A DNA stretch of 64,000 bases, taken from assembly GCA_023525715.1 (NCBI GenBank), contig CM042010.1:82213894-82277893 (forward strand), in the 5' to 3' direction. Both the position numbers and the translations under genes were made by a program. The notes under the pieces are model-generated. The model had not been told where the DNA came from. It worked only from the letters and a program-made list of their open reading frames with translations, and ran no database searches. Source of the DNA: Cichorium intybus (Eukaryota; Streptophyta; Magnoliopsida; Asterales; Asteraceae). Position 1 is the first letter of the stretch. Each line of letters opens with the position of its first letter. This document shows, piece after piece, positions 37,300-49,249 of this stretch.

Positions 37300-37632
37300 T
37301 TTATGTAACCTGTAACAATTGAAATAACAGTTTTTAATAAACATGACATATTATTAATAACTCTTAAAAATACTAATTTAATGATTACTAATTTTCGTTA
37401 ATTTGTACTACAATACTCATTTAATGACATATTATTAATAAGTATCTTTAAATTCCTAAAAACCCATTTAATGACACTTTTTGAGGGGTTTGGTTTGACA
37501 TTGAGTTTGTACAATGGTCATTAACTGTCATTTAGACTATTCATGCAGCATACAAGACAAAGAACAATTCACATTTACTGCTTAGTATTTACTGTAGACA
37601 ACACTATATTAGAAAAAAATGACAATCAGGCC
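37300..37632. other. AT-rich flank, no feature seen
   Basis: Contains two copies of GACATATTATTAATAA. It may be 5' sequence of the Ulp1-like gene; it continues at 56902 beyond the LTR element. Confidence 0.4.
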
Positions 37633-37789
37633 TGTTGAATAATGTTTTTATGTTTTTATGTGACCATCACTGAAATAAGTCGAAATGTTTTTTAACAAAT
37701 ATTATCAGTATTTCAGGTTGCATGGATTCAAGATTGAACAAGATAAAAAGAAAATATTCTTAAAATCAAAGAATTTTTCCAGCCACAGC

Positions 37790-38035
37790 AATCACGACGC
37801 GACAGACACCACAGTCGCGATGTGAAGAAAAACAAAACACAGGAGTTCAGATTGCTACAGCAATCGCGACGCGACGGGAAGCCTGGTCGCGACGCGAAGC
37901 CCAGTAAACGCGACACCACCAACTTTTCAATCGCGAGACTACCAACACAACGCACTAACCAGTGGCCGACCAAAAGCAACATGACAAACGCACCCTCGCA
38001 ACGTGACGGAAGCCCCGGTCGCAACGCGAAGCCTG
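37790..38035 (+). repeat. GC-rich island of CGCGACGCGA repeats upstream of the TATA box
   Basis: Three degenerate copies of a two-part unit: TCGCGACGCGACGGGAAGCC and GGTCGCGACGCGAAGCC. Sharply GC-rich in an AT-rich LTR; also in the 3' LTR at about 55785-56030. Confidence 0.8.
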
Positions 38036-38046
38036 TTCTCAGCAAC

Positions 38047-38055
38047 TATAAATAA
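38047..38055 (+). promoter_or_regulatory. LTR TATA box
   Basis: TATAAATAA just after the GC-rich island; duplicate at 56042-56050. Transcription probably starts some 25-35 bp downstream. Confidence 0.65.
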
Positions 38056-38908
38056 GAAGCTCACCTCTTGCCATTCACACAACACTCAATAATACCTTAC
38101 ACATATACTCACATATACTCAAAGAAACCCACGACCAAACACCTCAAGACACTCAAATTTCTGAATCTTTCTACAAAAACCAAACCATATAACCGCAAGA
38201 AACAAAACCTCCTCCCGACACCAAACTTCAAACCTCTAAACAACCTCTACCCGACACCAAACAAAACCTCCACCCGACACCAAACCCATACAGCACCAAT
38301 ACAACTACAATACACACATACAAGCAAACCCACGTCCAAATCAACACAAAACCGAAGAAATACGATTTCAGCAAGAAAAACCGAGCAAAGAACAAGAATC
38401 GACACTTCAAAGAAAATCACCATCTTCATCTGCTATCGATAAGTTCTTTTGAAATTATAATTCCAATAATTTACCTGTGCTGTTATTGATTTATTTAAAC
38501 CTGTATAAATCAATTGTACTAAAAATCCAAGACATACAAATTGAACCGTGACAACAACGAAAACATATGTGGACTGTATTTAACCAAGACATCTAACTTC
38601 TAACTTCTAACTTCTAACCTTTTTATTTATTGTAAAAACACTTTATCGTTGATAATGACGTTTATTACATCTAACCTCTAACTTCTAACATTTACTTTAT
38701 TTACCGCTTTCTGTCCTTTTAAATACTGTCTAGATTAAATTTACCGCTTTATTTTATTTATTTACAGCTTTCAGTAACTTAGTTTTAGTTTATATTTATT
38801 CCGCAACTCTTATTTATTCCGCATATTATAGATAAAATACATATCTGTCACATAGTAATCGGCTTAAAAACCTTATTCGTGGAGATCAGTTATCGTATTT
38901 TCAACAAT

Positions 38909-38920
38909 TGGTATCAAAGC
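38909..38920 (+). promoter_or_regulatory. Primer binding site
   Basis: TGGTATCAAAGC two bases after the LTR; one change from the usual TGGTATCAGAGC for tRNA-Met. Confidence 0.85.
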
Positions 38921-39067
38921 TCGTGTGATTTAGTCTGAAATTTTTGTCGAAAACTTTTGTGTAGCGTTTTTATAAACCACCAATAAGTTTTCTTTAAAAA
39001 TTTCATCTTAATATCACTTGTTCAAAAAAATTATATAAAAAAAAAATTAAAAAAAAAACAACTAAAA

Positions 39068-41891
39068 ATGTCTTCCGCAAACTACTCAAACATAAATTCT
39101 GTATCTATTGCTAACAGTATAGGTTCAGGTACTCGAGCACCCATTCTTATTCCTGAAGAATATAAATCATGGGTAGGTCGTATGAATCTTCATCTCAACT
39201 CTATAAGTGAAGATGTGTGGAAATGTGTAGACGGATCTCTACCAGATAACATGACCTCTCTTACGAGTAACTTGGATATACTGAATGAAAGGAAGAAACT
39301 TGAACTTCAAGCCAAAAAGGAACTTGTGTTTGGAATACCCCACAGTATTCTAAGCCAAATGAATGATATAATCCTTTTAACTGCAAACCAAATTTGGCAA
39401 ACTTTGAAAAATCGTTTTGAAGGAAATGAGAGAATCATTGGAAACAAGAAAACATCTGTTTTAAACGAATTTGACAACTTCAAGATGTTTTCACATGAGA
39501 CCATCCATGATGCTCATGACAGGTTCAATCTCATTACCATCAAAATGAATAATTTAGGCATCAAAAAGTCACAGCATGAGATAAACCTCAAATTTTTAAA
39601 CAACCTTTATGAAAGCTGGAAAATGGTCAAACTCATCATTCAGGGAAATCCAGCAATTCATACTGAATCTTTGTACAATCTGTACGGAGAATTACAATCG
39701 TATGAATCCTCGATTGACCCACCAACGTCTACTTCTTTTGGAGGACCACTTGCTCTGTTGTCAACATCCTCTCAAAACCAAACACATTTTCTTGATCAAA
39801 GTCAAATTGATTTAAATCAAAACCAAGCTTTTTTAAGTAATTCTTGTGACTTGTCTGATCCAAATAATGAAGCTGATTACCAATAATTGTGCGCTTTGGT
39901 AGCAAACACTAATCTCGAAAGATTTTTGCCACATCATAATCAATCAAACTTCAGACCAAATTTTCAACAAAGATCCACTTCTGGACAAAACTTTCAGAAT
40001 CGTGGATTTCAAAATAATCACAACTCTTATAATAACCAAAGTTCCGGATCTCAGCAAAATTATTCAAAACCATCTCAACAGAAACAAACTCAAGCATCTG
40101 AAAGACCACCCGTTAAGAGCCAAAAGGCTGACAATAACGATGATGATGATGACGTAATCATTTGTCACAAATGCAAAGGACTAAATCATTATGCCCGAGA
40201 TTGTCGAGCCAAAGTCAAGGTCAAAGACTCAGCTTACTATGCTCAAAAAGCCGAAGAGCTAAAGAAACAAGAAAAGAAAGCAAAGCAAAGGCTTTGATGG
40301 CATTCTACGAACCTAGCGTGGAACACTGGCCAACTTCTGATGATGAAACAGATACTGAACCAGCTCAGTCAAACTTCTGCTTCATTGCTGACAATGAACC
40401 AACCACAAGAGCTCCATATGTCATCGATCAGGTATGGTCTATGATCTCAGATCTCGGTCTTTCAAGAACACCATTTGAGTCCCACATGACTAAGATTGAG
40501 AACAGTCTAAAAGCTGATCTCAGACTGTATCATGACACAATAGTCAAATATGACATCTACAAATCTGAATTACAAACCTTGCAACTCAGATTTGGAGAAT
40601 CAACAAGGACTAGAGACAAACTTGAAAGAGACATTGAACGAAAATCTGAAGAAAATAATCACGTCCTAGAACAATTAAATGAAGCTCTAAAACAAAAAAG
40701 GGACTTAGAAATAAAAAAATCAATCTGTTATTTCATCTGAAATAAAAGATACCTTAGAAAAGGAAGTCCTTCAGTTAAAACAAAAAAATCAAGATTTAAC
40801 TGACACAAACACTAGTTTAATTCTAAAACTAGATGATTCTTCAAAGCAAATCAAATTTCTTGAATCCGAAAATCAAAGATTTCAAGGAAAACTGGATTCT
40901 ATCAATATTGTCAGAAAATTGAGTGATGATGTTTTTACTAAAGCAAACAACTTAGGAACTGGCAAAATTGATACGAATTATAAACCAAGAATAGGAAGAG
41001 AATCCTTTGAAAATGAAAAGACTGAAAAGAAAAATGGGAAAATTTGTGAAAACTCTAAATCGCCTCTACCAGATTTTTTTCTTATCTACCAATGAGGACG
41101 ATTCAGATGATGAAACAATTATCAACTGCAGCCTAGATGATACTTTTTTCAACAAGTCATACAAAAGAGTTGTAAATTCTGAATCAGACTCTGCTAGTTC
41201 AGTAACTCATCAATTGAGATCTACTAAACTAACAAAGAATGATGGCACAATCAAACTTGAAAATTTCTTAAATGGAGAAAATTCTGATCATTAAAATGGT
41301 AGTACTTCTGCTCCAACTGTCTTTCCCTCTTTAAACTCAACCTTTATTGGAAAGAATAGTCTGGGACAAAAGTATTCAAAGAAACAACAGACAAATAAAC
41401 AACCCATTCAATCTGTCTTTAAACCAAAAGAACAAAACAAGCCCAAAGTTGTCAAAGAAACCCAAGAGAAACCTTTGAAACCAGTCACTGTGCCACAAAA
41501 ACAAACCTTTAATCCAAAACAAAAACCTTTTCAAAAACCAATTCAAAATCGCTTTCAAGAGATAAACTTCAATCTCTCAGGGAACTTTCAGAGACCATCA
41601 TTTCACCAAATTCCATTCCATCATCATAATGTTTTTCAAAATCATCAAAATCCCAGATACAAAGAAAGGTCATCAAACAGAACCTCACATATAGGATACT
41701 TTTCACAAAATCAAAAATCGTTTCAAATGACAGGTTTTCAAAGACAAATCTCACTTTGGGAAAATCTAATAAATCAACTTAAACCTCAACCATTCTGTCC
41801 AATCAACAAATATTACAATGATTCCAAATTATCAAAAACCATTAACAAATCAGGACCCACCATGGTTTGGGTACCTAAACTTTCTGTCTAA
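39068..41891 (+). pseudogene. Copia gag, long form, broken
   Basis: Starts at ATG 39068 (272 codons to an in-frame TAA at 39884-39886), continues in the same frame to 40297 with a CCHC zinc knuckle (CHKCKGLNHYARDC, about 40164-40205). It then shifts frame at about 40295 (KAKALMAFYEPSVEHW). A predicted coiled-coil-like region rich in Lys, Glu and Gln (about 40500-40900) shifts frame again near 40735, and once more before 41007. The final part (41475-41891) is Gln/Asn/Phe-rich and ends GPTMVWVPKLSV and TAA. The long gag with a coiled coil is SIRE-like. At least one stop and three frame changes make it non-functional as read. Confidence 0.8.
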
Positions 41892-44800
41892 TTGCAGGCA
41901 CTTTGTGCTGGAGAGCCCAAGGATGGCACATGGTATATCGATAGTGGTTGCTCCAAGCATATGACAGGAAACCAGAGCTTTCTACGAGACTTCAAACCCA
42001 CAGAATCCAAACAAGATGTTACTTTTGGAAATAACATGACTGCAAGAATCAAAGGTTATGGAAACATAACAAATGATCACTTCACCATCAAGAAAGTAGC
42101 CTACGTTGACAGCCTGAAACACAACCTAATCAGCGTATCACAACTCTGTGACAACAATCATGAAGTTCTTTTCACCAAACAACGAAGCATAATCATGGAT
42201 GCCAAGACCAAAGCAATTCTAGTAAATTCTGATCGTCTAGGCAACATGTATCCACTAGATATGGACCTTATCTATGGAAAACCAGATATCTGTCTCTTAT
42301 CCAAAGCTTCGGCTGATATTAGTTGGTTGTGGCATCGTCGTCTTTCCTATCTCAATTTCGGCTACATCAACAAGTTGATTGCAAATGATCTTGTTCGCAG
42401 ACTGCCACTTCTGAAACTTGATAATGAAACTCTTTGTGCAGCTTGTGAAGGAGGAAAATTGTCCAAATCCTCTCATAAAAGCATTTCTGAATCTAGTGTT
42501 TCCGAACCACTAGAATTACTGCACATTGATCTTTGTGGCCCTGCAAAAACCCAAAGCATAAAAGGGAAGAAATACATCCTTGTTATTATTGATGGATACT
42601 CACGCTTTACTTGGGTTTTCTTTTTAAGGCTAAAGTCAGAAGCACCTGAAGAAATGATCAACTTCATCAAACAAATTGAATTAAAGCTCAAACGACCGGT
42701 TCGAAGAATCCGAAGTGACAATGGTTTAGAGTTCAAAAACATAACTCTAGACTCATTTCTCAAAAACAAAGGCATCGAACACAACTTCTCAGCCCCTTAC
42801 ACTCCTCAACAAAACGGCGTTGTTGAAAGAAGGAACCGAACTCTGTGCGAAGCTGCAAGATCAATGCTTATCTTTGCTGATCTACCACAATACTTCTGGG
42901 CAGAAGCAATAGCCACAGCTTGCTACACTCAAAATCGTTCCTTAATCCATAAACATCTTCATAAAACACCATATGAAGTCATTAACAACCGAAAACCAAA
43001 CATCAAATTCTTTCATATTTTTGGTTGTCGATGCTTCATAAAGAATAACAAAGATCACCTTTCAAAATTTGAATCAAGATCAGACGAAGGAATTTTCCTT
43101 GGTTACTCTTTTACCTCAGCTGCTTATCGAGTACTGAACAAACGTACTAGAGTAATTGAAGAAAGTACCGATATTCATTTCGATGAATTTTATGTCAGAA
43201 AATTGGATCGTGAACATTTTGGTTCTAAAATGATTGATAATATTTTTCAAAATCCAATTCAACAAATGCCTTTTACAGACATAGAAATCGATCTTGATTT
43301 ACTTTTTGAACAACCCAAAACCGCTTATAATTCTGAATTTCTAACATCTTCTACTATTCCTACAGGAAATTCTGATGCAGAAACTTCACAATCAAACCAA
43401 GAAAATGCAGATCAAGTTGAGGGGGAATTACCAACACTAAATCCCTCTTTGAACACTCCCAATCCACCTGTCCAAAATGATCTCAGTGCATCATCTATGG
43501 GGGAACCTTCTTTACCCCATACTCACCCTATAATCCAAAAAGACATATCTGACAACAACCAAAATCTATTCCCAACAGAATCACCTGACCAAGAAGAACA
43601 ATGGGACATAGAAACACCAATCGAAATACCTGAAAAGACTCGCCTAAACAAATGGACCAGGAATCATCCTGCAGAACAAATCATAGGAGATCCCAATTCT
43701 GGTATTCAAACAAGAGCCGCTACCTCAAATGAATGTTTATACGGAGCATTCTTATCCATGACTGAACCCAAAACCATCCATTCAGCTCTCAAAGATCCAG
43801 ACTGGGTCAAAGCCATGCAAGAAGAACTAGCTGAATTCGAAAGAAACCAAGTATGGGATCTTGTTCCTACTCCTCCCGATGTTACTGTAGTAGGTTCAAG
43901 ATGGGTTTTCAGAAACAAAACTGATGATCAAGGCATAGTTTGTCGAAACAAAGCAAGACTTGTCGTCAAGGGCTATTCACAACAAGAAGGAATTGACTAC
44001 GATGAAACTTATGCTCCGGTTGCAAGACTCGAAGCCATTCGTATCTTTTTAGCATATGCAGCACACAAGAACTTCAAAGTATTCCAAATGGATGTAAAAT
44101 GTGCATTTTTACATGGAGAGATTGCTCGCGATGTGTATATTCAACAACCTCCAGGTTTTGAAGATCCACAGTTCCCAAATCACAGTTTTAAGTTACAAAA
44201 AGCAGTTTATGGCTTAAAACAAGCACCTCGAGCCTGGTATTCAACATTGTCAACATTTCTAGAAGAATTAGGATTCAAAAGAGGTTCAATTGATCAAACT
44301 CTCTTTCGAAAATTTTTTAATAAACATCTGTTAATCGTTCAAATATATGTCGATGACATTATTTTCGGTTCTACTGATGAATCTTTGAGTATCAAGTTTG
44401 CAGATTTAATGAAGAGCAAATTTGAGATGAGCATGATAGGAGAAATGACTACTTTTCTTGGACTTCAAGTCAAACAATCCTCAGATGGAATTTTCATCAA
44501 TCAAGAAAATTATGTCAAAAATCTTCTAACTCATTTTTCTCTTGACAAATCCAATACAGCAAAAACCCCAATGGCCCTTGGTTACAAATTAGATGCAGAC
44601 TTAAATGGCAAGCCTGTTGATCAAAAGAAATATCGAGGAATGATAGGATCACTCCTATACCTCACAGCCAGCAGACCCGACATCATGTTTTCTACATGTG
44701 TCTGTGCCAGATACCAAGCCAATCCTATGGAATCTCATGCTATAGCTGTGAAAAGAATTTTCAAATATCTTAAAGGAACTCCATCTCTTGGCCTTTGGTA

Positions 44801-45302
44801 TCCAGCTAACTCTGATTTTCAGCTTAACGCCTTCACCGACTCCGACTATGGAGGATGTAGACTAGACAGGAAAAGCACATCTGGTTCTTGCCAATTTCTA
44901 GGAGGCAGACTGGTAAGTTGGACTTCAAAGAAACAATCATGCGTGTCCACTTCAACCGCAGAAGCTGAATATGTAGCTGCCGCAAGCTGCTGTTCACAAG
45001 TCATGTGGATGCAAACTCAATTACGTGACTATGGCTACAAAGTCTCACAAATTCCAATATTTTGTGACTCAACCAGCGCTATTGCCATTTCTCACAATCC
45101 CGTGCACCATTCCATGACAAAGCACATCGACATTCGATATCATTTCCTCAAAGACAACATTCAAAAGGGTCATATCGAATTGCACTTCATCAACACCGAA
45201 GATCAAATTGCCGATGTCTTTACTAAGGCTCTAGACGAAACCAAGTTTCAATACTTCCTAGGCCGTCTAGGAATGTTGAATCCAGATAACATCCATCCCT
45301 AA
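41892..45302 (+). CDS. Copia pol polyprotein (PR-INT-RT-RH), 1136 codons
   Basis: Uninterrupted frame directly after the gag TAA; it has no ATG start (the first codon is TTG), so it would be made as a gag-pol fusion. Protease DSGCSKHMTG (Asp17). Integrase zinc finger has H148, C182 and C185, but the second His is Tyr153 (LSYLN in place of LGHLN). Integrase core D213, D276 and E312 (D-x35-E). INT C-terminal FGCRCFIKN and EGIFLGYS. RT KARLVVKG and YVDD (819-822). RNase H TDSDYGG, STAEAEY, HIDIRYHF. It ends DVFTKALDETKF...MLNPDNIHP. RT copies element RNA, RNase H removes it and integrase inserts the DNA. All RT and integrase core catalytic residues are present. Confidence 0.93.
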   Translation: MQALCAGEPKDGTWYIDSGCSKHMTGNQSFLRDFKPTESKQDVTFGNNMTARIKGYGNITNDHFTIKKVAYVDSLKHNLISVSQLCDNNHEVLFTKQRSIIMDAKTKAILVNSDRLGNMYPLDMDLIYGKPDICLLSKASADISWLWHRRLSYLNFGYINKLIANDLVRRLPLLKLDNETLCAACEGGKLSKSSHKSISESSVSEPLELLHIDLCGPAKTQSIKGKKYILVIIDGYSRFTWVFFLRLKSEAPEEMINFIKQIELKLKRPVRRIRSDNGLEFKNITLDSFLKNKGIEHNFSAPYTPQQNGVVERRNRTLCEAARSMLIFADLPQYFWAEAIATACYTQNRSLIHKHLHKTPYEVINNRKPNIKFFHIFGCRCFIKNNKDHLSKFESRSDEGIFLGYSFTSAAYRVLNKRTRVIEESTDIHFDEFYVRKLDREHFGSKMIDNIFQNPIQQMPFTDIEIDLDLLFEQPKTAYNSEFLTSSTIPTGNSDAETSQSNQENADQVEGELPTLNPSLNTPNPPVQNDLSASSMGEPSLPHTHPIIQKDISDNNQNLFPTESPDQEEQWDIETPIEIPEKTRLNKWTRNHPAEQIIGDPNSGIQTRAATSNECLYGAFLSMTEPKTIHSALKDPDWVKAMQEELAEFERNQVWDLVPTPPDVTVVGSRWVFRNKTDDQGIVCRNKARLVVKGYSQQEGIDYDETYAPVARLEAIRIFLAYAAHKNFKVFQMDVKCAFLHGEIARDVYIQQPPGFEDPQFPNHSFKLQKAVYGLKQAPRAWYSTLSTFLEELGFKRGSIDQTLFRKFFNKHLLIVQIYVDDIIFGSTDESLSIKFADLMKSKFEMSMIGEMTTFLGLQVKQSSDGIFINQENYVKNLLTHFSLDKSNTAKTPMALGYKLDADLNGKPVDQKKYRGMIGSLLYLTASRPDIMFSTCVCARYQANPMESHAIAVKRIFKYLKGTPSLGLWYPANSDFQLNAFTDSDYGGCRLDRKSTSGSCQFLGGRLVSWTSKKQSCVSTSTAEAEYVAAASCCSQVMWMQTQLRDYGYKVSQIPIFCDSTSAIAISHNPVHHSMTKHIDIRYHFLKDNIQKGHIELHFINTEDQIADVFTKALDETKFQYFLGRLGMLNPDNIHP

Positions 45303-45342
45303 TCTCTTACTTTTTGTTTGTACAAAAGAGTGTTTACTTTCA

Positions 45343-45430
45343 GTCAAATAACCAAAATTTTCCAAAAACATTCAAATAACCAAAATTTTCCAAAAACATT
45401 CAAATAACCAAAATTTTCCAAAAACATCCA
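45343..45430 (+). repeat. Three 28-bp tandem repeats after pol
   Basis: Units TCAAATAACCAAAATTTTCC then AAAAACAT, the last decaying into CCATATAATC. Confidence 0.85.
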
Positions 45431-45979
45431 TATAATCAAAAATCACAAAAAAAATTAGGATAAAGTTTTATCTTTTAAAGTCCTTATAAAACCATGTGAT
45501 TAACATCTTCTTGACTAAATTTTCAGATACTTATGCTCGATGAATGTTCTCAGTCATATTGATTCTTAAATTAAAGTGAAGGTTCAAATCTCAAAATTTT
45601 CGTTATGAACATTCTCCTATTCCCTTTGAATTTATTTTAATTATAACGATTTTATCCATTAAGGGACATAAGATCAGGTGATTCAGATGAAAACCAAACC
45701 CATGTGAGAATTTGCGCCTCATCTTCAACTGCTAAGTGAAATTCATTTCTGTGAGCAAAGGTGTTTTCATTATGACTTATAGGATTTATACTCTTATACC
45801 GTGATGCTAGTCTCATTTTTGCTTAGATATCAAAATGACCAGGGACGATACAATCATTTTCTTATATTAGACAAACTGTCTTTTATATCACCTATCCCTA
45901 TCCTCAATCAAGCCACATCAAGAAAAGATTTATCATCTTGCATAGCAAGTCTGACAAATTGAAGAAACAGCAAGTCATA
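45431..45979 (+). other. Pol-to-LTR spacer, left part
   Basis: No open frame. In SIRE-type elements an env-like gene can lie here; none is recognisable. It continues at 54735-55616 after the nested Gypsy. Confidence 0.5.
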
Positions 45980-47389
45980 TGTAACGCCAAGATACTTTAT
46001 TATATAATTATAATAAAAGGGTAAATTGGTCATTTTACCTTGTAAGGGTAAATTGGTCTTTTGGACAGAAAAGTATTTGGTTTGAAATAATATTTTGAGT
46101 TTTGGACTTAAAATGTTATAAAAACTGATTTTTGGTCGTGTTACCGAAAAAGGGTATTTTGGTCATTTGACCAAGTCAACGACCAATTATGTAAAAATAT
46201 TGTTGGTTGTGGCAAAAATGTAAGAAATGGAAGTTTTATTGTAATAAAACTTGGTTATTGTGGTCAAAGTTCAAGAAAATGAACTTTAGGACCAAAATTG
46301 TAAAATTTTGGGGTATAAATATAGAGAGTTTGACTCTCCTCTTTGACTAGCTCATTGTGCAGCTACGGGAATGGATTTTGGAGAGCAATTTCTGCAGAGA
46401 TCATGAAGCTTAATACAAGAATTGGAATCCTAGCTTGGAATTGGTGATTCCTAAGCTTTGAAGGTTAGTAAATTCACTTTCTAGCCAAGTTTTTGGATGT
46501 GTTCTTCACATGATGAACTAGAAACTGAATTTCAGTTGTGAATATGTGTTGTAATAGCCTAATGCTTCCATTGAGTCATGCTAGAAAGGACTTAACTCAA
46601 GAAAATGGAAGTAGGTTGTTATTAGTGATGAATTTGAAGTTTGGGGTTGTTAGAACTAAGAACCCTAATTCTTCATTTTGGATTGAATTGGTTGTTTTAG
46701 ATGGTTGAAAACCTTGTTAAAGTATAAGGTTTTAGTCCTAGAACAAACCCCAATCGATTAAGGACTGGATTAAGGACTTAATGAGCCAAAACTGCGTGCT
46801 ACAGTGCACAAATCGCGGATGGACAGGAGACATCTGCAGGAGACAGGCGCGGTGCGCCCAAACCCCTAGCGGGGTGCGCCCATGTCTGGGCGGGGTGCGC
46901 CCCTCAGACAGAGACTTTAAAATGCTAACTTTTGCTTGGCTTGTCCGTTTTAGCTCAAATTTGGACCATAGGCTCGTTATGGTCTGAAAAGTTTGGGAAA
47001 ATTTTTAGATTGAGTTTCCGACCCCTCGGGGGCACTGTAGACCGATCCGAATGCCTCGGTGAATAGTAAAATTCATATAAAGTTAGTAAACGGAAAGTTT
47101 ATTAACTAGGCATTATTTATAACGATATTGTATTGAACTCTAGTGTATTAGAGTCAATGTAGATGATTATTAACCTATTATCATTTGGTATATAAATGGA
47201 TAAATAGGTATGGGACAAAATGGTTGTGGTGCACGCAAAGGCAAGAAACAATTGAAATTGAAACGCAGCTAGTATCCAGGTGAGTAATCTCACTGATATC
47301 ATATGCGATATATGATGATTGTATTGTTACAGGTTGAAATGGCTTCGAGGGACGAAAATGACAGGTGTAAAAATATATGTAAAAGACAA

Positions 47390-47815
47390 TACCAGATAAG
47401 CCGTGAGTCATTGCGATGACAAGAACGGAGCTGTGAGTCAATACATATATATATATAAAATAAAATGACAAGACCGGAACCAGCCGTGAGTCAATAAAAT
47501 AAAATGACAAGACCGGAACCAGCCGTGAGTCAATAAAACTTATATAGACAAGACCGGAACCAGCCGTGAGTCTAGGCAACAGCGGGATTTTCCCGTGAGC
47601 CATAATTTATTCTGATAAGTCAAACCAAACTTATATAGACAACAGCGGGCTAACCCGTGAGTCTAGGCAACAGCGGGCTAACCCGTGAGCCGTTGTTTAC
47701 TTTGATGAGACAAACTTATATAGACAACAGCGGGCTAACCCGTGAGTCTAGGCAACAGCAGGCTAACCCGTGAGCCACGGCAACAGCGGGCTAACCCGTG
47801 AGCCATATCTAACCG
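47390..47815 (+). repeat. Hairpin minisatellite (CGGG-N4-CCCGTGAG units)
   Basis: About ten units alternate GACCGGAACCAGCCGTGAGT and CAACAGCGGGCTAACCCGTG then AG(T/C)C. The repeated core can fold as CGGG/CCCG. Duplicate in the 3' LTR at about 53640-54030. Confidence 0.85.
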
Positions 47816-48010
47816 GTGCGGCCTTCGGGCTATGTCTCCGATGCGGCCTTTTGGCTATGATTTTGTTACAGGAACATGGTGTGGCCTTTTGGCTATGATA
47901 TCGGGTTGTTAAACCCAGCTGGTGCGGCCTTCGGGCTATGATATTGATAATGTTTTGGTGCAGCTTACATAGCTATGACACAGGGTGCGGCTTATATAGC
48001 CATGACATAT
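47813..48010 (+). repeat. GTGCGGCC-TTYGGGCTATG repeats
   Basis: Five to six degenerate units of GGTGCGGCCTTCGGGCTATG separated by 10-30 bp, the last two as GGTGC(A/G)GCTTA-ATAGC-ATGAC. Confidence 0.75.
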
Positions 48011-48510
48011 GATGCAGTCCATTGTGACTAAGAAACATGGGACAGAAACGATAGATATGATTATCTGTGCAAATAACTGATGTGGTTTGATCATTGCAGG
48101 TTGTCATGAAGTAGCCTGTAAGGCTACAAAATTAGGATGTGAAATCCTAAGAGATATATGGTCAGCCAGTAAGGCTATGAGTTTGGATTCGATATCCGAA
48201 CAGATATACGAATATATTTGATACATGTTATTTGCAGAAATGGTTACTCACTGAGCTTTGTAGCTCATACCGTTGTTAAATGTCCCTGCAGGTTAGCTTG
48301 ATCCTGATAGGGGAATAGATGGAGTCCGTGACTCGTGAAGTAGGACTCTTAGATGCTGTCAGTAGCAGCCCGGCTTCAAAGGAGACTACGGTATTTTATA
48401 CTCTCCTTGATACGCTTGTACCCGTTTTTACTAAAATATACCCCTTTGTTATGGTTTTAAATGAAAAATTTTTCAGGGGTGTTTTGTTTTAAAAGCCGGG
48501 TGTTACAAGT

Positions 48511-48522
48511 TGGTATCAGAGC
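48511..48522 (+). promoter_or_regulatory. Primer binding site (tRNA-Met)
   Basis: TGGTATCAGAGC, three bases after the LTR end. Confidence 0.9.
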
Positions 48523-49249
48523 CGAGGTTTAAGTGAACTAGGTGTCTATAGAGTAGATTCCTGGACTTAAACCCTGAAACAGTAGACATGATGAACTGTT
48601 AGGTGTATATAGTTGTTATTATACATATATAACCTAACTATTGCTGACTTCTAACGTATAAGAAGTATGAGCAGCGGATATTATTGGGAGAAATTTAGTG
48701 CGTGTAACTTTAAGAGGCGGATTAGCCTTTTCTCAAGACTCCATCGAACGAGGGGCAACGAGACAAGTAGCGGAAAAATCCACATGACGAGCAATGTTAG
48801 CTGATGTGGTCAGATAAATGAATCGGTTGCTCACCTTAGTTGATATTCAAGGTGAAAGAACAGTAGTTGGGACTACAAGAAAAAGCAGAAAACGATTAGT
48901 GGACGCTTCGGGAGAAGTTGTCACAAATTAGGTCCAACCTTATAGGAAAGGACCAAAACAGAGCCACTATGTATAGTGAGTAGTGCAGGAAAGGCACTAA
49001 GGAAAATTGTAGAGTTGAGACTCTACCGTTGACATGCTGAAATTGCAGATGATAGGAGCAAATTGCTCGAGCTTGTCGTATGGGACGGAAGTGGTTCCAG
49101 CGTGGAACTATAGATCACTTCTTTATGAAATACTCACATGTGAAATGTGGAGTAACGGGTGATGACCCAGGAAAGACAGAAGGGACGAATGGTCGAAAAG
49201 GACCCGTGATACCATGAGCATTCCAGTAGATTGTGGAAGAAGCTCGTGA

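Larger units (their letters stand above)
37633..38906 (+). repeat. 5' LTR of SIRE-like element
   Basis: 1274 bp; 19 substitutions and no indel against 55628-56901 by hand count, mostly transitions at CG or CNG sites. Contains a GC-rich island, TATA box, CCGACACCAAAC repeats and a CTAACTT microsatellite. The short frames shared by both LTRs are not genes. Confidence 0.95.
45980..48507 (+). repeat. 5' LTR of nested Gypsy
   Basis: 2528 bp; TATA box TATAAATAT at 46314-46322. It holds a GC-rich GGCGCGGTGCGCCC island at 46845-46905, hairpin minisatellites (47390-47815) and GGTGCGGCCTTCGGGCTATG repeats (47813-48000). Confidence 0.9.

Noticed and set aside
37728..38442. Short frames repeated at 55723-56437
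   Set aside because: Identical because they lie in the two LTRs of the SIRE-like element; no homology and opposite-strand overlap.
41892..41894. TTG as a genuine pol start codon
   Set aside because: Copia pol is normally made as a gag-pol fusion; the codon merely follows a stop.
46781..47603. Short frames duplicated at 52995-53830
   Set aside because: LTR sequence of the nested Gypsy including minisatellites, not coding.
47390..47815. Regular repeats with spacers resembling a CRISPR array
   Set aside because: Repeats are variable in length, lack unique spacers of constant size, lie in LTRs of a plant retrotransposon and occur in both LTR copies.
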